The notes: generated by a model not told the origin, from the sequence alone. A stretch of DNA of 56,368 bases from Amycolatopsis echigonensis (GCF_014174495.1 NZ_JACJHR010000060.1:1-56368), one strand, 5' to 3'; positions 41,708-51,806 are shown, counted from the first letter of the stretch. A program made the numbers and translations.

Positions 41708-42477
41708 CGCGCACCCCCTCCTCGTCCGCGACCGGCGAGGCCCCCGCGTTCCGCGGGGCAAGTTTGGAACTGTCCGGTGTTTCCTTGGCCTACGGCAGTT
41801 TCGAGGTGGTCCGCGAAGTCGGCTTCACCGTCGAGCCGGGCACCACGACGTGCGTGATCGGCCCGTCCGGCTCGGGCAAGTCGACGCTGCTGCGCGGGAT
41901 CAACCGGCTGCACGAACCGAAAAGCGGCGAGGTCCTCCTGGCGGGCGAGCCGGCCTCGGCCATGGCGCCCGAACGGCTCCGGCAGCGCATCGGGCTGGTG
42001 TTCCAGCATTTCAACCTCTTCCCCGACCACACCGCGCTGGACAACGTCGCGCTCGCGCCGTGGAAGGTCAAGGGCCTGCCGCGCGGGCAAGCCCGGGAAC
42101 GAGCCGCTCGAGCGCTCGCCGACGTAGGCCTCGCCGAACGGGCGGGCCACCGCCCCCGCGATTTGTCCGGCGGGCAGCAGCAGCGCGTCGCCATCGCCCG
42201 GGCGCTGGCGATGGAACCCGAGGTGATGCTCTTCGACGAGGCGACCAGCGCACTCGACCCGGAACTCGTCAAAGGCGTGCTGACGCTGATGGCCGGGCTG
42301 GGCGAACGCGGCATGACCATGGTCGTGGTGACGCACGAAATGGGCTTCGCCCGGCGGGCCGCGGACCAGGTCGTGTTCATGGACGAGGGCGAGGTCGTGG
42401 AAAAGGGCACTCCCGACGAGATCTTCGGGAACCCGCGGAGCCCGCGGCTGCGGCGTTTTCTGGCGGAAGTCCTGTGA
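41704..42477 (+). CDS. Amino-acid-type ABC transporter ATP-binding protein
   Basis: 257 residues. Walker A GPSGSGKST (about 54-62), Q-loop LVFQHFNLFPDHTALDN, signature LSGGQQQR, Walker B VMLFDEATSALDPE and switch His VVTHEM. This is the GlnQ/HisP-type ATPase of the importer. It overlaps both the permease stop and the dehydrogenase start by 4 bp. Confidence 0.94.
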   Translation: MTRTPSSSATGEAPAFRGASLELSGVSLAYGSFEVVREVGFTVEPGTTTCVIGPSGSGKSTLLRGINRLHEPKSGEVLLAGEPASAMAPERLRQRIGLVFQHFNLFPDHTALDNVALAPWKVKGLPRGQARERAARALADVGLAERAGHRPRDLSGGQQQRVAIARALAMEPEVMLFDEATSALDPELVKGVLTLMAGLGERGMTMVVVTHEMGFARRAADQVVFMDEGEVVEKGTPDEIFGNPRSPRLRRFLAEVL

Positions 42478-43493
42478 CCGCGCCGATCCGGACCGGAATC
42501 CTCGGTTACGGAACGGGCGGGCGCGTGTTCCACGGGCCGCTCCTCGCCGCCGATCCCCGCTACGCCGTCGCCGCGGTCGTCACCTCCGATCCGACCCGGG
42601 CGGAGCACGCGCGTCGAGCACACCCGGGCGTCGCGGTGCTGCGGACGGCCGAGGAGCTCTTCGCCGCGGGCGGACTCGACCTGGTCGTCGTCACGACGCC
42701 GCCGGGGTCTCACTACGAGCTCGCGCGGACCGCGCTCCGGCACGGGCTCGCGGTGGTCGTGGACAAGCCGTTCGCGGTGCGGGCCGAGCAGGGCCGCGAG
42801 CTGATCGCCGAGGCGAACCGGCGCGGCTTGCTGCTGACCGTCTTCCAGAATCGGCGCTACGACGGCGATTTCCGGACCGTGCGCCGGTTGATCGCCGAGG
42901 GCGCGCTCGGCGAGATCCGCACGTTCGAGTCCCGCTTCGAATGGTGGAAACCGTCCGGGGAGAAGGCGTGGAAGGCGCAGGCGGGCCCGGACAGCGGCGG
43001 CGGGATGCTCTTCGACCTCGGGCCGCATCTGATCGACCAAGCGCTCCAGCTGTTCGGCCCCGTCGCGGAAGTGCACGCGGAGCTCGCCCGTTACCGGAAC
43101 GGCGAGGGCGCGGACGACGAAGCGTTCGTGTCGCTGCGGCACGAATCCGGGGTGCGCAGTCATCTCGCGATGAGTTCGCTCGCGCCGGTGGCCCGGCCGC
43201 GGTTCACCGTCGTCGGGTCGAAGACCGGCTTCGTGAAGTCCGGTTTGGACGTCCAAGAAGGACAGCTCGCCGCCGGCCTCCGTCCCGGCGACCCCGAATA
43301 CGGACGGGAACCGGAAGCGCGCTGGGGCCGGCTCGGCACCGCGCCGGTGCCGACCGAGGCCGGCGAATACGCCGGGCTCGCCGCCGCGCTGCGTTCCGGT
43401 GCCCCGCCTCCGGTGCGGGCCGGCGACGCGCTCGCCGCCGTCGAACTGATCGAGCGGATCCACGCCACGACCGAGATCCGCCACCGCAACTGA
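42474..43493 (+). CDS. Gfo/Idh/MocA family oxidoreductase
   Basis: 339 residues from a GTG overlapping the ATPase stop. Rossmann start GILGYGTGGRVFHGPLLAADPRYAVAAVV, the conserved VVVTTPPGSHYELARTALRHGLAVVVDKPFAV with the catalytic Lys of the DKP motif, and the (alpha+beta) domain with GGGMLFDLGPHLIDQALQLFGPV. Family members oxidise or reduce sugars, cyclitols or related compounds using NAD(P). Its presence with a LacI regulator beside an amino-acid importer hints at a sugar-amino-acid or amino-sugar substrate. Confidence 0.92.
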   Translation: MTAPIRTGILGYGTGGRVFHGPLLAADPRYAVAAVVTSDPTRAEHARRAHPGVAVLRTAEELFAAGGLDLVVVTTPPGSHYELARTALRHGLAVVVDKPFAVRAEQGRELIAEANRRGLLLTVFQNRRYDGDFRTVRRLIAEGALGEIRTFESRFEWWKPSGEKAWKAQAGPDSGGGMLFDLGPHLIDQALQLFGPVAEVHAELARYRNGEGADDEAFVSLRHESGVRSHLAMSSLAPVARPRFTVVGSKTGFVKSGLDVQEGQLAAGLRPGDPEYGREPEARWGRLGTAPVPTEAGEYAGLAAALRSGAPPPVRAGDALAAVELIERIHATTEIRHRN

Positions 43494-43518
43494 ACCCCAG
43501 GAAAGGACCACGAGTCTG

Positions 43519-44619
43519 ATGCGCACCACCTCCCCCACCGTCGTCGTCGGCGGCGGGATCCTCGGTCTGTCGACCGCCCGGGCGCTGGCCGCGGCCGGGG
43601 CCGATGTCGCCCTGGTCACCGAGGGCGAGCTGACGTCCGGAGCCTCCGGCCGCTCGCTGTCCTGGCTGAACTCCGCCGGGGTGCGCAGCGAGGAATACCA
43701 CCGGCTGCGCGTGGCCGGCATCGACCGGTACCGCACCCTGGCGGCGCGGCATCCGGACGCGGACTGGCTGCGGTTCGACGGCGGGCTCGCCTGGTCCGGC
43801 GCGGATCTGCGGGCCCAGCACGACCACGAAACCGCGCACGGCTACGACAGCCGCCTGCTCTCCCGCGACGAGATCGCCCGGCTCGTGCCGGGGGTCGACC
43901 CCGCGGCGGTCCCCGGCGGGCAAGCCGTGTGGAATCCCGGCGAGGGCTGGGTGGACCTGCCCAGCCTCGCCCAGGTGCTGGCGAAGGAGTTCGCCGAGCA
44001 CGGCGGACGGCTCGTCGCCAACGCCGGGCCGGTCCGGGTCGAGCATCAGGGCGGAGCGGTGACCGGAGTCCGAACCGCCGCGGGCGACTCGCTCCCCGCG
44101 GACGCCGTCGTGCTGGCCACCGGCCCGGCGGTGCCGGAGATGGCCGCGGAACTCGGCATCGCCGTGCCGGACGCGACCCCGATCTCGCTGCTGGTCACGA
44201 CCGCGCCGGTGGACACCCCGCTGCGCGCGGTCCTGAACACGCCCCGCGCGTCGATCCGGCCGACTCCGCACGGCGGTCTCGCCGTCGACTCCGACTGGAC
44301 GACCGCGAGCATCCGGCACACCGGCTCCGGATACGAGGTCCCCGCCGAAATCGTGACGGAGCTGCTGGCCGAGGCGTCCGGCTTGCTCGCGGGCAACCCG
44401 CCGCTGACCGCCGAACGCCAGGCGATCGGGCGCAAGCCGATCCCCGGCGACGGCGACCCGGTTCTCGGCCGCGCCGACGAGCTCGGCGGCCTGTACCTCG
44501 CGTTCACCCACAGCGGCGCCACCCTCGCCCTGATCGCGGGGGAACTGCTGGCGCACGAGATCACCGCGGGCGAAGCACATCCGATGCTGGCTCCGTTCAA
44601 CCCACGCCGTTTCCGCTGA
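43519..44619 (+). CDS. FAD-dependent oxidoreductase of the DAO family
   Basis: 366 residues. FAD motif VVVGGGILGLSTARALAAAGADVALV near the N-terminus, LTSGASGRSLSWLNSAGVRSEEYHRLR, and the C-terminal flavin site GLYLAFTHSGATLALIAGELLAHEI. The DAO family oxidises amino-group-bearing carbons (amino acids, sarcosine, glycated amino acids). Last gene of the import operon, 25 bp after the Gfo/Idh gene with AGGAAAGGA upstream. Substrate unknown. Confidence 0.9.
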   Translation: MRTTSPTVVVGGGILGLSTARALAAAGADVALVTEGELTSGASGRSLSWLNSAGVRSEEYHRLRVAGIDRYRTLAARHPDADWLRFDGGLAWSGADLRAQHDHETAHGYDSRLLSRDEIARLVPGVDPAAVPGGQAVWNPGEGWVDLPSLAQVLAKEFAEHGGRLVANAGPVRVEHQGGAVTGVRTAAGDSLPADAVVLATGPAVPEMAAELGIAVPDATPISLLVTTAPVDTPLRAVLNTPRASIRPTPHGGLAVDSDWTTASIRHTGSGYEVPAEIVTELLAEASGLLAGNPPLTAERQAIGRKPIPGDGDPVLGRADELGGLYLAFTHSGATLALIAGELLAHEITAGEAHPMLAPFNPRRFR

Positions 44620-44626
44620 CGCGCAC

Positions 44627-44668
44627 GCGGCGATGCGGCGCGCCTCGCGCGGGGTGCCGCATCGCCGC
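44627..44668. terminator. Hairpin terminator after the ABC/oxidase operon
   Basis: GCGGCGATGCGGC (44627-44639) pairs perfectly over 13 bp with GCCGCATCGCCGC (44656-44668). Confidence 0.8.
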
Positions 44669-44950
44669 CGCTCCATTCCGATCGCGGATCGAACCGGCCC
44701 CGTTTTAGGCAAACCTTCGCCGCGCGGCAAGAAAATCGGTCGCGGGCGACCACTCCGGGAGGGCCTCCCCTGCCGTCCGGCGGCCCGACGTTAGTGAACA
44801 GTAAAGCGGCCGTTCCTCCCCCCGCCAGCCCTCACGTCTCTGTCCACTTGAGACACGCGACCCGCCTCGAGACTTCCCCGTCGGAGGTTTGGCTGCCCGC
44901 GACAGTGGCCGCGTTCTTCGTACTCGGCACTGTCCTACCGCGCCGGAAAC
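44669..44950. other. Intergenic stretch without a supported gene
   Basis: A 61-codon frame from 44794 crosses most of it but lacks a ribosome site and family features. The stretch contains no further hairpin or repeat that I can support. Confidence 0.4.
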
Positions 44951-45640
44951 TCACTCTTCGCCCGCGGATTCCGCGCTAGCCGGAAAGGTCGCGAGGCCGT
45001 CGCGGATCAGTGCGGCGGCGCGATGCACCTCGCGGGCCGCGGCCTTGATCGCGGGCCGGACCGCGCGTCCGGGGCGCAAGTGCGTGCGCAGGGAGCGGAA
45101 CTGGAGCCGCCACAGGCCGAGAAGTGCGGTCGCGGCGATCTGGGGTTCTGGGTCGGCACGGCGGAATCCGCCTCGTGCGGCGAGCACTTCGGCGGCGATT
45201 TCGGTGAACCGGTCGGCGATTTCGCTCTGGTAAGCCCGCAATGCGGGAGTGTCGCGGATGAGGTCGCCGAATTTGCGATACCGCGCGAGGGCCTCGTCTT
45301 GGCGGTCCCCGGTTGTCAGGCTCGCGGCGACGTCGTCCCGTTCGCCGTCCAGGATCTTCAGCATCGCGTCGACCGGGGGAACCTGCGGGTCGGCCAACTG
45401 GGTGCGCAGCGCGTCGGCGGTCGCTTCCAGCCGGTCGAGGACGAGAGCTTCTTTCCGAGGGAAGTAGTTGAAGGCGGTCTTCTCGGACACGCCGCAGGCC
45501 TCGGCGACGTCGGCGACGCGGACCGCGTCGAAGCCGTGTTCGAGGAACATCCGGGCCGCGGTGTCCGACAGCTGCTGGCGCATCGCGCGCTTCTTGCGCT
45601 CGCGCAGGCCCTCGCCGCCCGCTGCCCGCATGGTCGTCAT
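44951..45640 (-). CDS. TetR/AcrR family transcriptional repressor
   Basis: 229 residues. Helix-turn-helix (about 14-62): RERKKRAMRQQLSDTAARMFLEHGFDAVRVADVAEACGVSEKTAFNYFPRKEALVLDRL. The ligand domain is longer than average and helical. It is divergent from an SRPBCC gene, with TACTGCTACAGTA between them, and probably represses it. The start at 45640 has no strong ribosome site; in-frame ATG alternatives exist a few codons on. Confidence 0.9.
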   Translation of the reverse strand: MTTMRAAGGEGLRERKKRAMRQQLSDTAARMFLEHGFDAVRVADVAEACGVSEKTAFNYFPRKEALVLDRLEATADALRTQLADPQVPPVDAMLKILDGERDDVAASLTTGDRQDEALARYRKFGDLIRDTPALRAYQSEIADRFTEIAAEVLAARGGFRRADPEPQIAATALLGLWRLQFRSLRTHLRPGRAVRPAIKAAAREVHRAAALIRDGLATFPASAESAGEE

Positions 45641-45670
45641 GAGGGCAGACTACGCCAGTCGCTAGACATT

Positions 45671-45683
45671 TACTGCTACAGTA
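45671..45683. promoter_or_regulatory. TACTG-3-CAGTA operator
   Basis: TACTGCTACAGTA is a perfect 5-3-5 inverted repeat next to an AT-rich TATTTTTATA, in the promoter between the TetR and SRPBCC genes. Confidence 0.55.
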
Positions 45684-45723
45684 TTTTTATAGCCGCTGAA
45701 CTTTCCGCGCCGAGGAGCCCGCC

Positions 45724-46209
45724 ATGCCTGAGATCAACATCGTGTGCGACTACCGCCATTCGCCCGGCAAGGTCTGGCGGGCGGTGACCGACCCGGACCT
45801 GATCCCGTACTGGACCTCCACCGGCAAGGGTGCTCGCGCCGTCGGTTTCGAGCCGGTTCCCGGCAACCGGTTCCAGTTCGTCGCGAAGCCGATGCCCGGA
45901 TGGCGCGGGATCGTCGACTGCACGGTGCTGGAGGTCCGCGAGGAGGAACTGCTGCGCTACACCTGGGTCGGAGCCGAGGGCGAGGAACCCAGCTACGTCC
46001 GCTACGAGCTCGAACCGACCGCCCAGGGAACCCGTTTCGCCTATCGCCACACCGGATTCACCGGCATCGGCGGGTTCGCCATGGCGAAGATGCTCGGCAG
46101 GATCCGGCGGAAGATGCTCACCGCCGGGATGCCCGCGCTGCTGTCCGAAATGGACGAAGCCGGTGTTCTGCTTCCGGATGCGCCGCTGCGGCTCAAAGAC
46201 CGCGGGTGA
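45724..46209 (+). CDS. SRPBCC (START/Bet v 1-like) domain protein
   Basis: 161 residues with the AHSA1-type helix-grip fold: HSPGKVWRAVTDPDLIPYWTSTGKGARAVGFEPVPGNRFQFVAKPMPGWRGIVDCTVLEVREEELLRYTWV and GTRFAYRHTGFTGIGGFAMAKML. Such proteins bind hydrophobic ligands or act as co-chaperone-like factors. GAGGAG lies before the ATG. Divergent TetR partner implies induction by a small molecule. Confidence 0.9.
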   Translation: MPEINIVCDYRHSPGKVWRAVTDPDLIPYWTSTGKGARAVGFEPVPGNRFQFVAKPMPGWRGIVDCTVLEVREEELLRYTWVGAEGEEPSYVRYELEPTAQGTRFAYRHTGFTGIGGFAMAKMLGRIRRKMLTAGMPALLSEMDEAGVLLPDAPLRLKDRG

Positions 46210-46352
46210 GCAGCCCCGCCCTGCCGGGCCGCGCCCTCGAACGGTCTGGTCCTGCACACCTGTCGCCGTCGCCGACGATCTGCCCGACGGCCAGTGCCTC
46301 GCCCGCCAGGCCGTACCCACTACGGATGTAGTGCTCGATGAGTGAGGCTGGT

Positions 46353-46384
46353 CACCCCTAACTACGCAAACCCGTTCAGGGGTG
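46353..46384. promoter_or_regulatory. Inverted repeat upstream of gdhA
   Basis: CACCCCT (46353-46359) and AGGGGTG (46378-46384) face each other across 18 bp, 34 bp upstream of the gdhA start. Could be an operator or an attenuator stem. Confidence 0.4.
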
Positions 46385-46417
46385 CGAAATCGGGCATCCG
46401 GAGTGCATCATCTGCGG

Positions 46418-47761
46418 ATGGCTCTTGAGCAGACATCGCGCGACGTGTACGAGGACATCGTCCGGAGGAACCCGGCCGAACCGGAGTTCCACCAGGCGGT
46501 GTACGAGGTGCTCGAAGCGATCCGGCCCGCGCTGCGGCGGGACCCGGGCCTGCGCGACGCGGCGATGCTGGAGCGGCTGTGCGAGCCGGAGCGGCAGGTG
46601 ATGTTCCGGGTGGTCTGGACCGACGACGCGGGCGCGGTGCACGTCAACCGCGGCTTCCGGGTCGGGTTCAGCTCGGCGCTCGGACCGTACAAGGGCGGGC
46701 TGCGCTTCCGCGGCGACGTCACGCTCGGCACGGTCAAGTTCCTCGCCTTCGAGCAGATCTTCAAGAACGCGCTCACCGGCCTCGGCATCGGCGCGGGCAA
46801 GGGCGGGTCCGATTTCGACCCGGCCGGCCGCAGCGACGGCGAGATCATGCGGTTCTGCCAGGCGTTCATGACCGAACTGGTCCGGCACATCGGCCCGGAG
46901 ACCGACGTCCCGGCGGGCGACATCGGCGTCGGCGGGCGCGAGATCGGCTACCTCTTCGGCCAGTACAAACGGCTGACCAACCGTTACGACGCGGGCACGA
47001 TCACCGGCAAGAACCCGTTGCTGGGCGGCATTCCGGCGCGTCCGGAGGCCACCGGTTACGGGACGGTGTACTTCCTCGAAGCGATGCTCGGCACCGGCGA
47101 CGACTCCTTCTCCGGCCGCACCGCGGTGGTGTCCGGTTCGGGCAACGTCGCCTACCACGCGATCGCGAAACTCCAGGAGCTCGGCGCGAAGCCGGTCGTG
47201 TGCTCGGACTCCGGCGGATATGTCCACGATGCGCGCGGGATCGATCTCGAAGTGCTGCATGAGTTGAAGGTGGCGCGGCGCGGGCGGTTGTCCGAGTACG
47301 TCGACCACGTGCCGTCGGCGAAGTACGTCACCGACGGCACGCCGTGGGAGGTCCCGTGCGACCTCGCGCTTCCGTGCGCGACGCAGAACGAGCTGGACGA
47401 GCAGTCCGCGCTGCGGCTGGTGAAGAACAACGTCCGCGCGGTCGCCGAGGGCGCGAACATGCCGTGCACGCCCGGTTCGCTGCAGATCTTCCGCGAGGCC
47501 GGGGTCGCGGTCGGGCCCGGCAAAGCCGCGAACGCGGGCGGCGTCGCGGTGTCGGCACTGGAGATGCAGCAGAACGCGGCGCGCGAGCGGTGGGCGTTCG
47601 AGCGCGTGGACCGCACGCTGCGCGACATCATGACCGACATCCACCGGACGTGTCTCGAAACCGCCGACGAGCACAGGGTGCCCGGGGATTACGTGAGCGG
47701 GGCGAATATCGCGGGGTTCCGGAAGGTCGTCGCCGCGATGGACGCCTGCGGGTACCTCTAA
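46418..47761 (+). CDS. gdhA: NADP-specific glutamate dehydrogenase
   Basis: 447 residues from the ATG at 46418, the exact length of E. coli GdhA; an open frame 12 codons upstream is not used. Glutamate-site lysines in GPYKGGLRF and GIGAGKGGSDFDP, then VPAGDIGVGGREIGYLFGQYKRL, the NADP-binding fold TAVVSGSGNVAYHAIAKLQELGAKPVVCSDSGGYVHD, and VAEGANMPCTPGSL and AANAGGVAVSALEMQQNA. It aminates 2-oxoglutarate with ammonium. A CACCCCT...AGGGGTG inverted repeat (46353-46384) lies upstream, and ammonium uptake genes are 3 kb away. Confidence 0.95.
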   Translation: MALEQTSRDVYEDIVRRNPAEPEFHQAVYEVLEAIRPALRRDPGLRDAAMLERLCEPERQVMFRVVWTDDAGAVHVNRGFRVGFSSALGPYKGGLRFRGDVTLGTVKFLAFEQIFKNALTGLGIGAGKGGSDFDPAGRSDGEIMRFCQAFMTELVRHIGPETDVPAGDIGVGGREIGYLFGQYKRLTNRYDAGTITGKNPLLGGIPARPEATGYGTVYFLEAMLGTGDDSFSGRTAVVSGSGNVAYHAIAKLQELGAKPVVCSDSGGYVHDARGIDLEVLHELKVARRGRLSEYVDHVPSAKYVTDGTPWEVPCDLALPCATQNELDEQSALRLVKNNVRAVAEGANMPCTPGSLQIFREAGVAVGPGKAANAGGVAVSALEMQQNAARERWAFERVDRTLRDIMTDIHRTCLETADEHRVPGDYVSGANIAGFRKVVAAMDACGYL

Positions 47762-48270
47762 GCCGGTGCGTGCGGACAGTCTTCGTTCGGCAGGATTTTG
47801 TATGCAGTATTTGAGTCGTAGGTCTGCCGGTCGACTGAGTGGTGGATGGGGTTCACCGTGGACAGGATTCTCCGCGGTCTGAGCTCGGGACTGCGGTTGT
47901 CCCGGTGCCTGGGTCTGCCAGGTCTGCGCAGTGGACGAGCCGGATTGTGGCACCCCGGCACCGGATTCCCGGTCTCGAGGCCGATGTGGCCGCTTGGCAG
48001 CAACCAAGCCATGGCAGCGCTTGTGGTGAGCAAGCGTGGCGGCTGGTGACCGCGCAGAAGAAAGCGTGACCGGAACGACGCCGGGGACAGCGCTACCCAG
48101 ATAGCCAGGCTGGTGGCGGGAGAAGATCCTCCGGATGGGGACTCGCGACCCAGGCCCGCTCGCGCGCAGCCTTCGGCGGACCTACCCGATTCTCGGCCGG
48201 AAGCACTGGCGGGCCAGGTGGCACCGGCTGGCACTTGACGCGCACCCGGGGCGAACGCTTCGGTACGGGG
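47762..48270. other. 509-bp intergenic region with a TATGCAGTAT-containing element
   Basis: TTTTGTATGCAGTATTTG (47797-47814) resembles the element upstream of gntR when read on the other strand. Several frames of 60-80 codons cross the region but lack ribosome sites and domains. No gene is supported. Confidence 0.4.
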
Positions 48271-49104
48271 ATGACCGCGTATGTGGAGCGTCCGCCGGTG
48301 CCGGGCCTGGCGGGAGTCGTACGCACGGTGTGGATCCAGCGCACCGGCGATGCTCCATACGTCCAGCGGCATCTGCCGACCGGCGGCGTCGAGATCCACT
48401 TCCCGGTCGGCGGGCGTCCGCAACTGCTCGGGCCGTTGACCGGGCCGCGGATCGAGGTCCTCCCGGCGCACACGACAGTCGTCGGCGTGCGGTTCCGGCC
48501 CGGGGCCGCGCCTCCCCTGCCGACGGGGCTCGACGAGCTGGCCGATCAGCAGGTCGGGCTGGGTGAGGTGTGGGGCCGGACCGTCGAGCAGCTGGTGGAG
48601 GCCGTCGCCCTCGCCGCGACGCCTGAGCTGGGGCTGGCCGCGCTGCAGGCGCACCTCGTGCGGGAGTTCCGTCTGGCCGGCGGGTCGGACCCGTTGGTCG
48701 GGGAGGCGGTGCGGGTGCTGATGCCGTGGGACCCGGTCGGCGTCGACGCGGTCGCCGCGCATCTCGCGCTCTCTGCCAGCCAGCTGCGCCGACGGTGCCT
48801 GCACGCGGTCGGAATGAGCCCGAAGGTGCTGCAGCGGACGTTGCGGTTCCAGGGGTTTCTCGCGCTCGCCCAGTCGGGAGCGATCGCGACCGGGCGGCGG
48901 GGCGCGGACGGGATGGCGAGTCTCGCGGTCGACGCCGGGTACGCCGACCAGGCCCATCTCAGCCGCGAATGTCTTCGGCTGACCGGAGTTACGCCAAGGC
49001 AGCTGCTCGGGGGCGACCTCGACCGGTGCGCGTGCGGGCACGATCATTCCGCGTCCTACACGCCGTTCCTCGCCGGACGCGGCCGTTCGCCGTTCCGCGG
49101 TTGA
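48271..49104 (+). CDS. AraC family transcriptional regulator
   Basis: 277 residues; the ATG at 48271 begins at the N-terminal domain found in this subfamily (AYVERPPVPGLAGVVRTVWIQRTG, then LPTGGVEIHFPVGGRPQLLGPLTGPR). The C-terminal double helix-turn-helix (about 165-255) has VDAVAAHLALSASQLRRRCLHAVGMSPKVLQRTLRFQGFLAL and LAVDAGYADQAHLSRECLRLTGVTPRQLL. The tail DRCACGHDHS could bind a metal. No divergent partner is evident, so the target is unknown. Confidence 0.9.
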   Translation: MTAYVERPPVPGLAGVVRTVWIQRTGDAPYVQRHLPTGGVEIHFPVGGRPQLLGPLTGPRIEVLPAHTTVVGVRFRPGAAPPLPTGLDELADQQVGLGEVWGRTVEQLVEAVALAATPELGLAALQAHLVREFRLAGGSDPLVGEAVRVLMPWDPVGVDAVAAHLALSASQLRRRCLHAVGMSPKVLQRTLRFQGFLALAQSGAIATGRRGADGMASLAVDAGYADQAHLSRECLRLTGVTPRQLLGGDLDRCACGHDHSASYTPFLAGRGRSPFRG

Positions 49105-49141
49105 CGAGCGCTGCCCGAGCCGAGCCGGAGCTGTCCACGGC

Positions 49142-49476
49142 CTACAACGCGTCCCGGCCGCGTTCCCCGGTGCGGACGCGGACCACGGTCTCCACCGGCG
49201 TCACCCAGATCTTGCCGTCGCCGATCTTGCCGGTGTGCGCGGTGTCCAGCACGGTGCGGAGCGCGGTCTCGACCTGGTCGTCGTCCAGCAGGATCTCCAG
49301 CCGGTACTTGGTGATGAAATCGACCTCGTACTCCGCGCCCCGGTAGATCTCGGTGTGCCCTTTCTGCCTGCCGTAGCCGCGGACCTCGCTCACCGTCATC
49401 CCGGCGATGCCGAGTTCCTGCAGCGCGATCCGGACGTCGTCCAGCACGAACGGTTTGACGACGGCGGTCAGCAGCT

Positions 49477-49480
<4 letters not shown>
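49142..49480 (-). CDS. glnK: PII-family nitrogen regulatory protein
   Basis: 112 residues, the standard PII length. VVKPFVLDDVRIALQELGIAGMTVSEVRGYGRQKGHTEIYRGAEYEVDF with the modified T-loop tyrosine at Tyr51, then GKIGDGKIWVTPVETVVRVRTGERG that binds ATP/2-oxoglutarate. In actinobacteria GlnK is adenylylated at Tyr51. Its start overlaps the amt stop by 4 bp, the classical amt-glnK arrangement in which GlnK blocks the channel. No glnD follows within the window. Confidence 0.96.
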
Positions 49481-50787
<1,307 letters not shown>

Positions 50788-50839
50788 GATCCGACACTCC
50801 TCGTTTCCTCGCTCGGCCGCTGGAAGCTAACCGGGCGGT

Positions 50840-50855
50840 GTTACCGGAATGTTTC
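50840..50855 (-). promoter_or_regulatory. GlnR-type box upstream of amt
   Basis: On the minus strand GAAAC-6-GTAAC (GTTAC at 50840-50844 and GTTTC at 50851-50855 on the plus strand) matches alternating GlnR half-sites known in actinobacteria, 53-68 bp upstream of the amt start. Confidence 0.6.
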
Positions 50856-50946
50856 CGCCGTGCTTCCGCTAGCGACCCCCAGTCCGGCGAAACGGTCGAA
50901 CCAGCTCGAAAGGGCGACATCAGGCCCGAGGCGACCGGAAATACTT

Positions 50947-50990
50947 CGCGGACAGAACGAATCGGCGATTCGTTCTGTCCGCGCCCTTTT
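50947..50990. terminator. 17-bp perfect hairpin, probable terminator or attenuator
   Basis: CGCGGACAGAACGAATC (50947-50963) pairs perfectly with 50967-50983 across a 3-nt loop, followed by CCCTTTT. It lies between amt and the SDR gene, both of which point away from it, so it may be an attenuator or an operator rather than a terminator. Confidence 0.6.
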
Positions 50991-51065
50991 CGGAGCTTCG
51001 GACGCGACTTGCCGCCGACCGGTCAACTCTGATACTAGTTGTGGGCGAGCAGGAAGGCGCGTGAG

Positions 51066-51806
51066 ATGGATTCGTTGGCAGGCAAGGTCTGCGTCGTCAC
51101 CGGCGCCGGGCGCGGGATCGGCCGGGCGATCGCTGAACGGCTCGCCGCGGCGGACGCGCGGGTGGTCGCTGCCGACCTGGACACCGACAGCGCCGCCGCG
51201 ACCGCCGCGGCGGTGGGCAACGGTGCGCTCGGCATCCGGACCGACGTCGGATCGCGCGACTCGGTCGACTCGCTCGTCGACGCGGTCCTCGACCGCTTCG
51301 GCCGGATCGATGTCCTGGTGAACAACGCCGGATGGGACAAGGCCGGTCCCTTCGTGGAATCCGACCCCGACGACTGGGACCGCATCATCCGCGTCAACCT
51401 GTACGGCGTCCTGCACACCTCGCGAGCAGTACTGCCCGTCCTGGCGGAGCAGGGCACGGGATCGGTCGTGAACATCGCTTCCGACGCTGGCCGGGTCGGA
51501 TCGTCCGGCGAGGCGGTCTACTCGGCGACCAAGGGCGGGATCATCGCGTTCACCAAGACCACCGCCCGGGAACTCGCGCGCCGCGGCGTCCGGGTCAACT
51601 GCGTCTGCCCGGGGCCGACCGACACGCCCCTGCTCGCCTCCTTCGCCGGCGAAAAACTCCGCAACGCCCTCGTGCGCGCCATCCCGCTCGGCCGGGTCGG
51701 CGCGCCCGCCGACGTGGCGAACGCGGTCGCCTTCCTGGCCGGCGACGAAGCCGGCTTCATCACCGGCCAAACGCTCAGCGTCAGCGGCGGCCTGACCATG
51801 GCCTGA
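51066..51806 (+). CDS. SDR family oxidoreductase
   Basis: 246 residues. TGAGRGIGRAIAERLA (about 11-26), LVNNAGWDKAG, and catalytic VYSATKGGIIAFTKTTAREL, followed by VNCVCPGPTDTPLL and GQTLSVSGGLTMA. FabG-like classical SDR; substrate unknown. It is convergent with the GntR-ended operon and has GATACTAGTT upstream, similar to sequence upstream of that gntR, so it may belong to the same regulon. A longer in-frame start at 51039 is not used. Confidence 0.9.
   Translation: MDSLAGKVCVVTGAGRGIGRAIAERLAAADARVVAADLDTDSAAATAAAVGNGALGIRTDVGSRDSVDSLVDAVLDRFGRIDVLVNNAGWDKAGPFVESDPDDWDRIIRVNLYGVLHTSRAVLPVLAEQGTGSVVNIASDAGRVGSSGEAVYSATKGGIIAFTKTTARELARRGVRVNCVCPGPTDTPLLASFAGEKLRNALVRAIPLGRVGAPADVANAVAFLAGDEAGFITGQTLSVSGGLTMA

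Noticed and set aside
44794..44979. 61-codon frame before the TetR gene
   Set aside because: No ribosome site and it overlaps the 3' end of the TetR gene on the other strand.
47846..48049. 67-codon frame between gdhA and the AraC gene
   Set aside because: No ribosome site, no hydrophobic or domain pattern; frames of this length are expected at this GC content.
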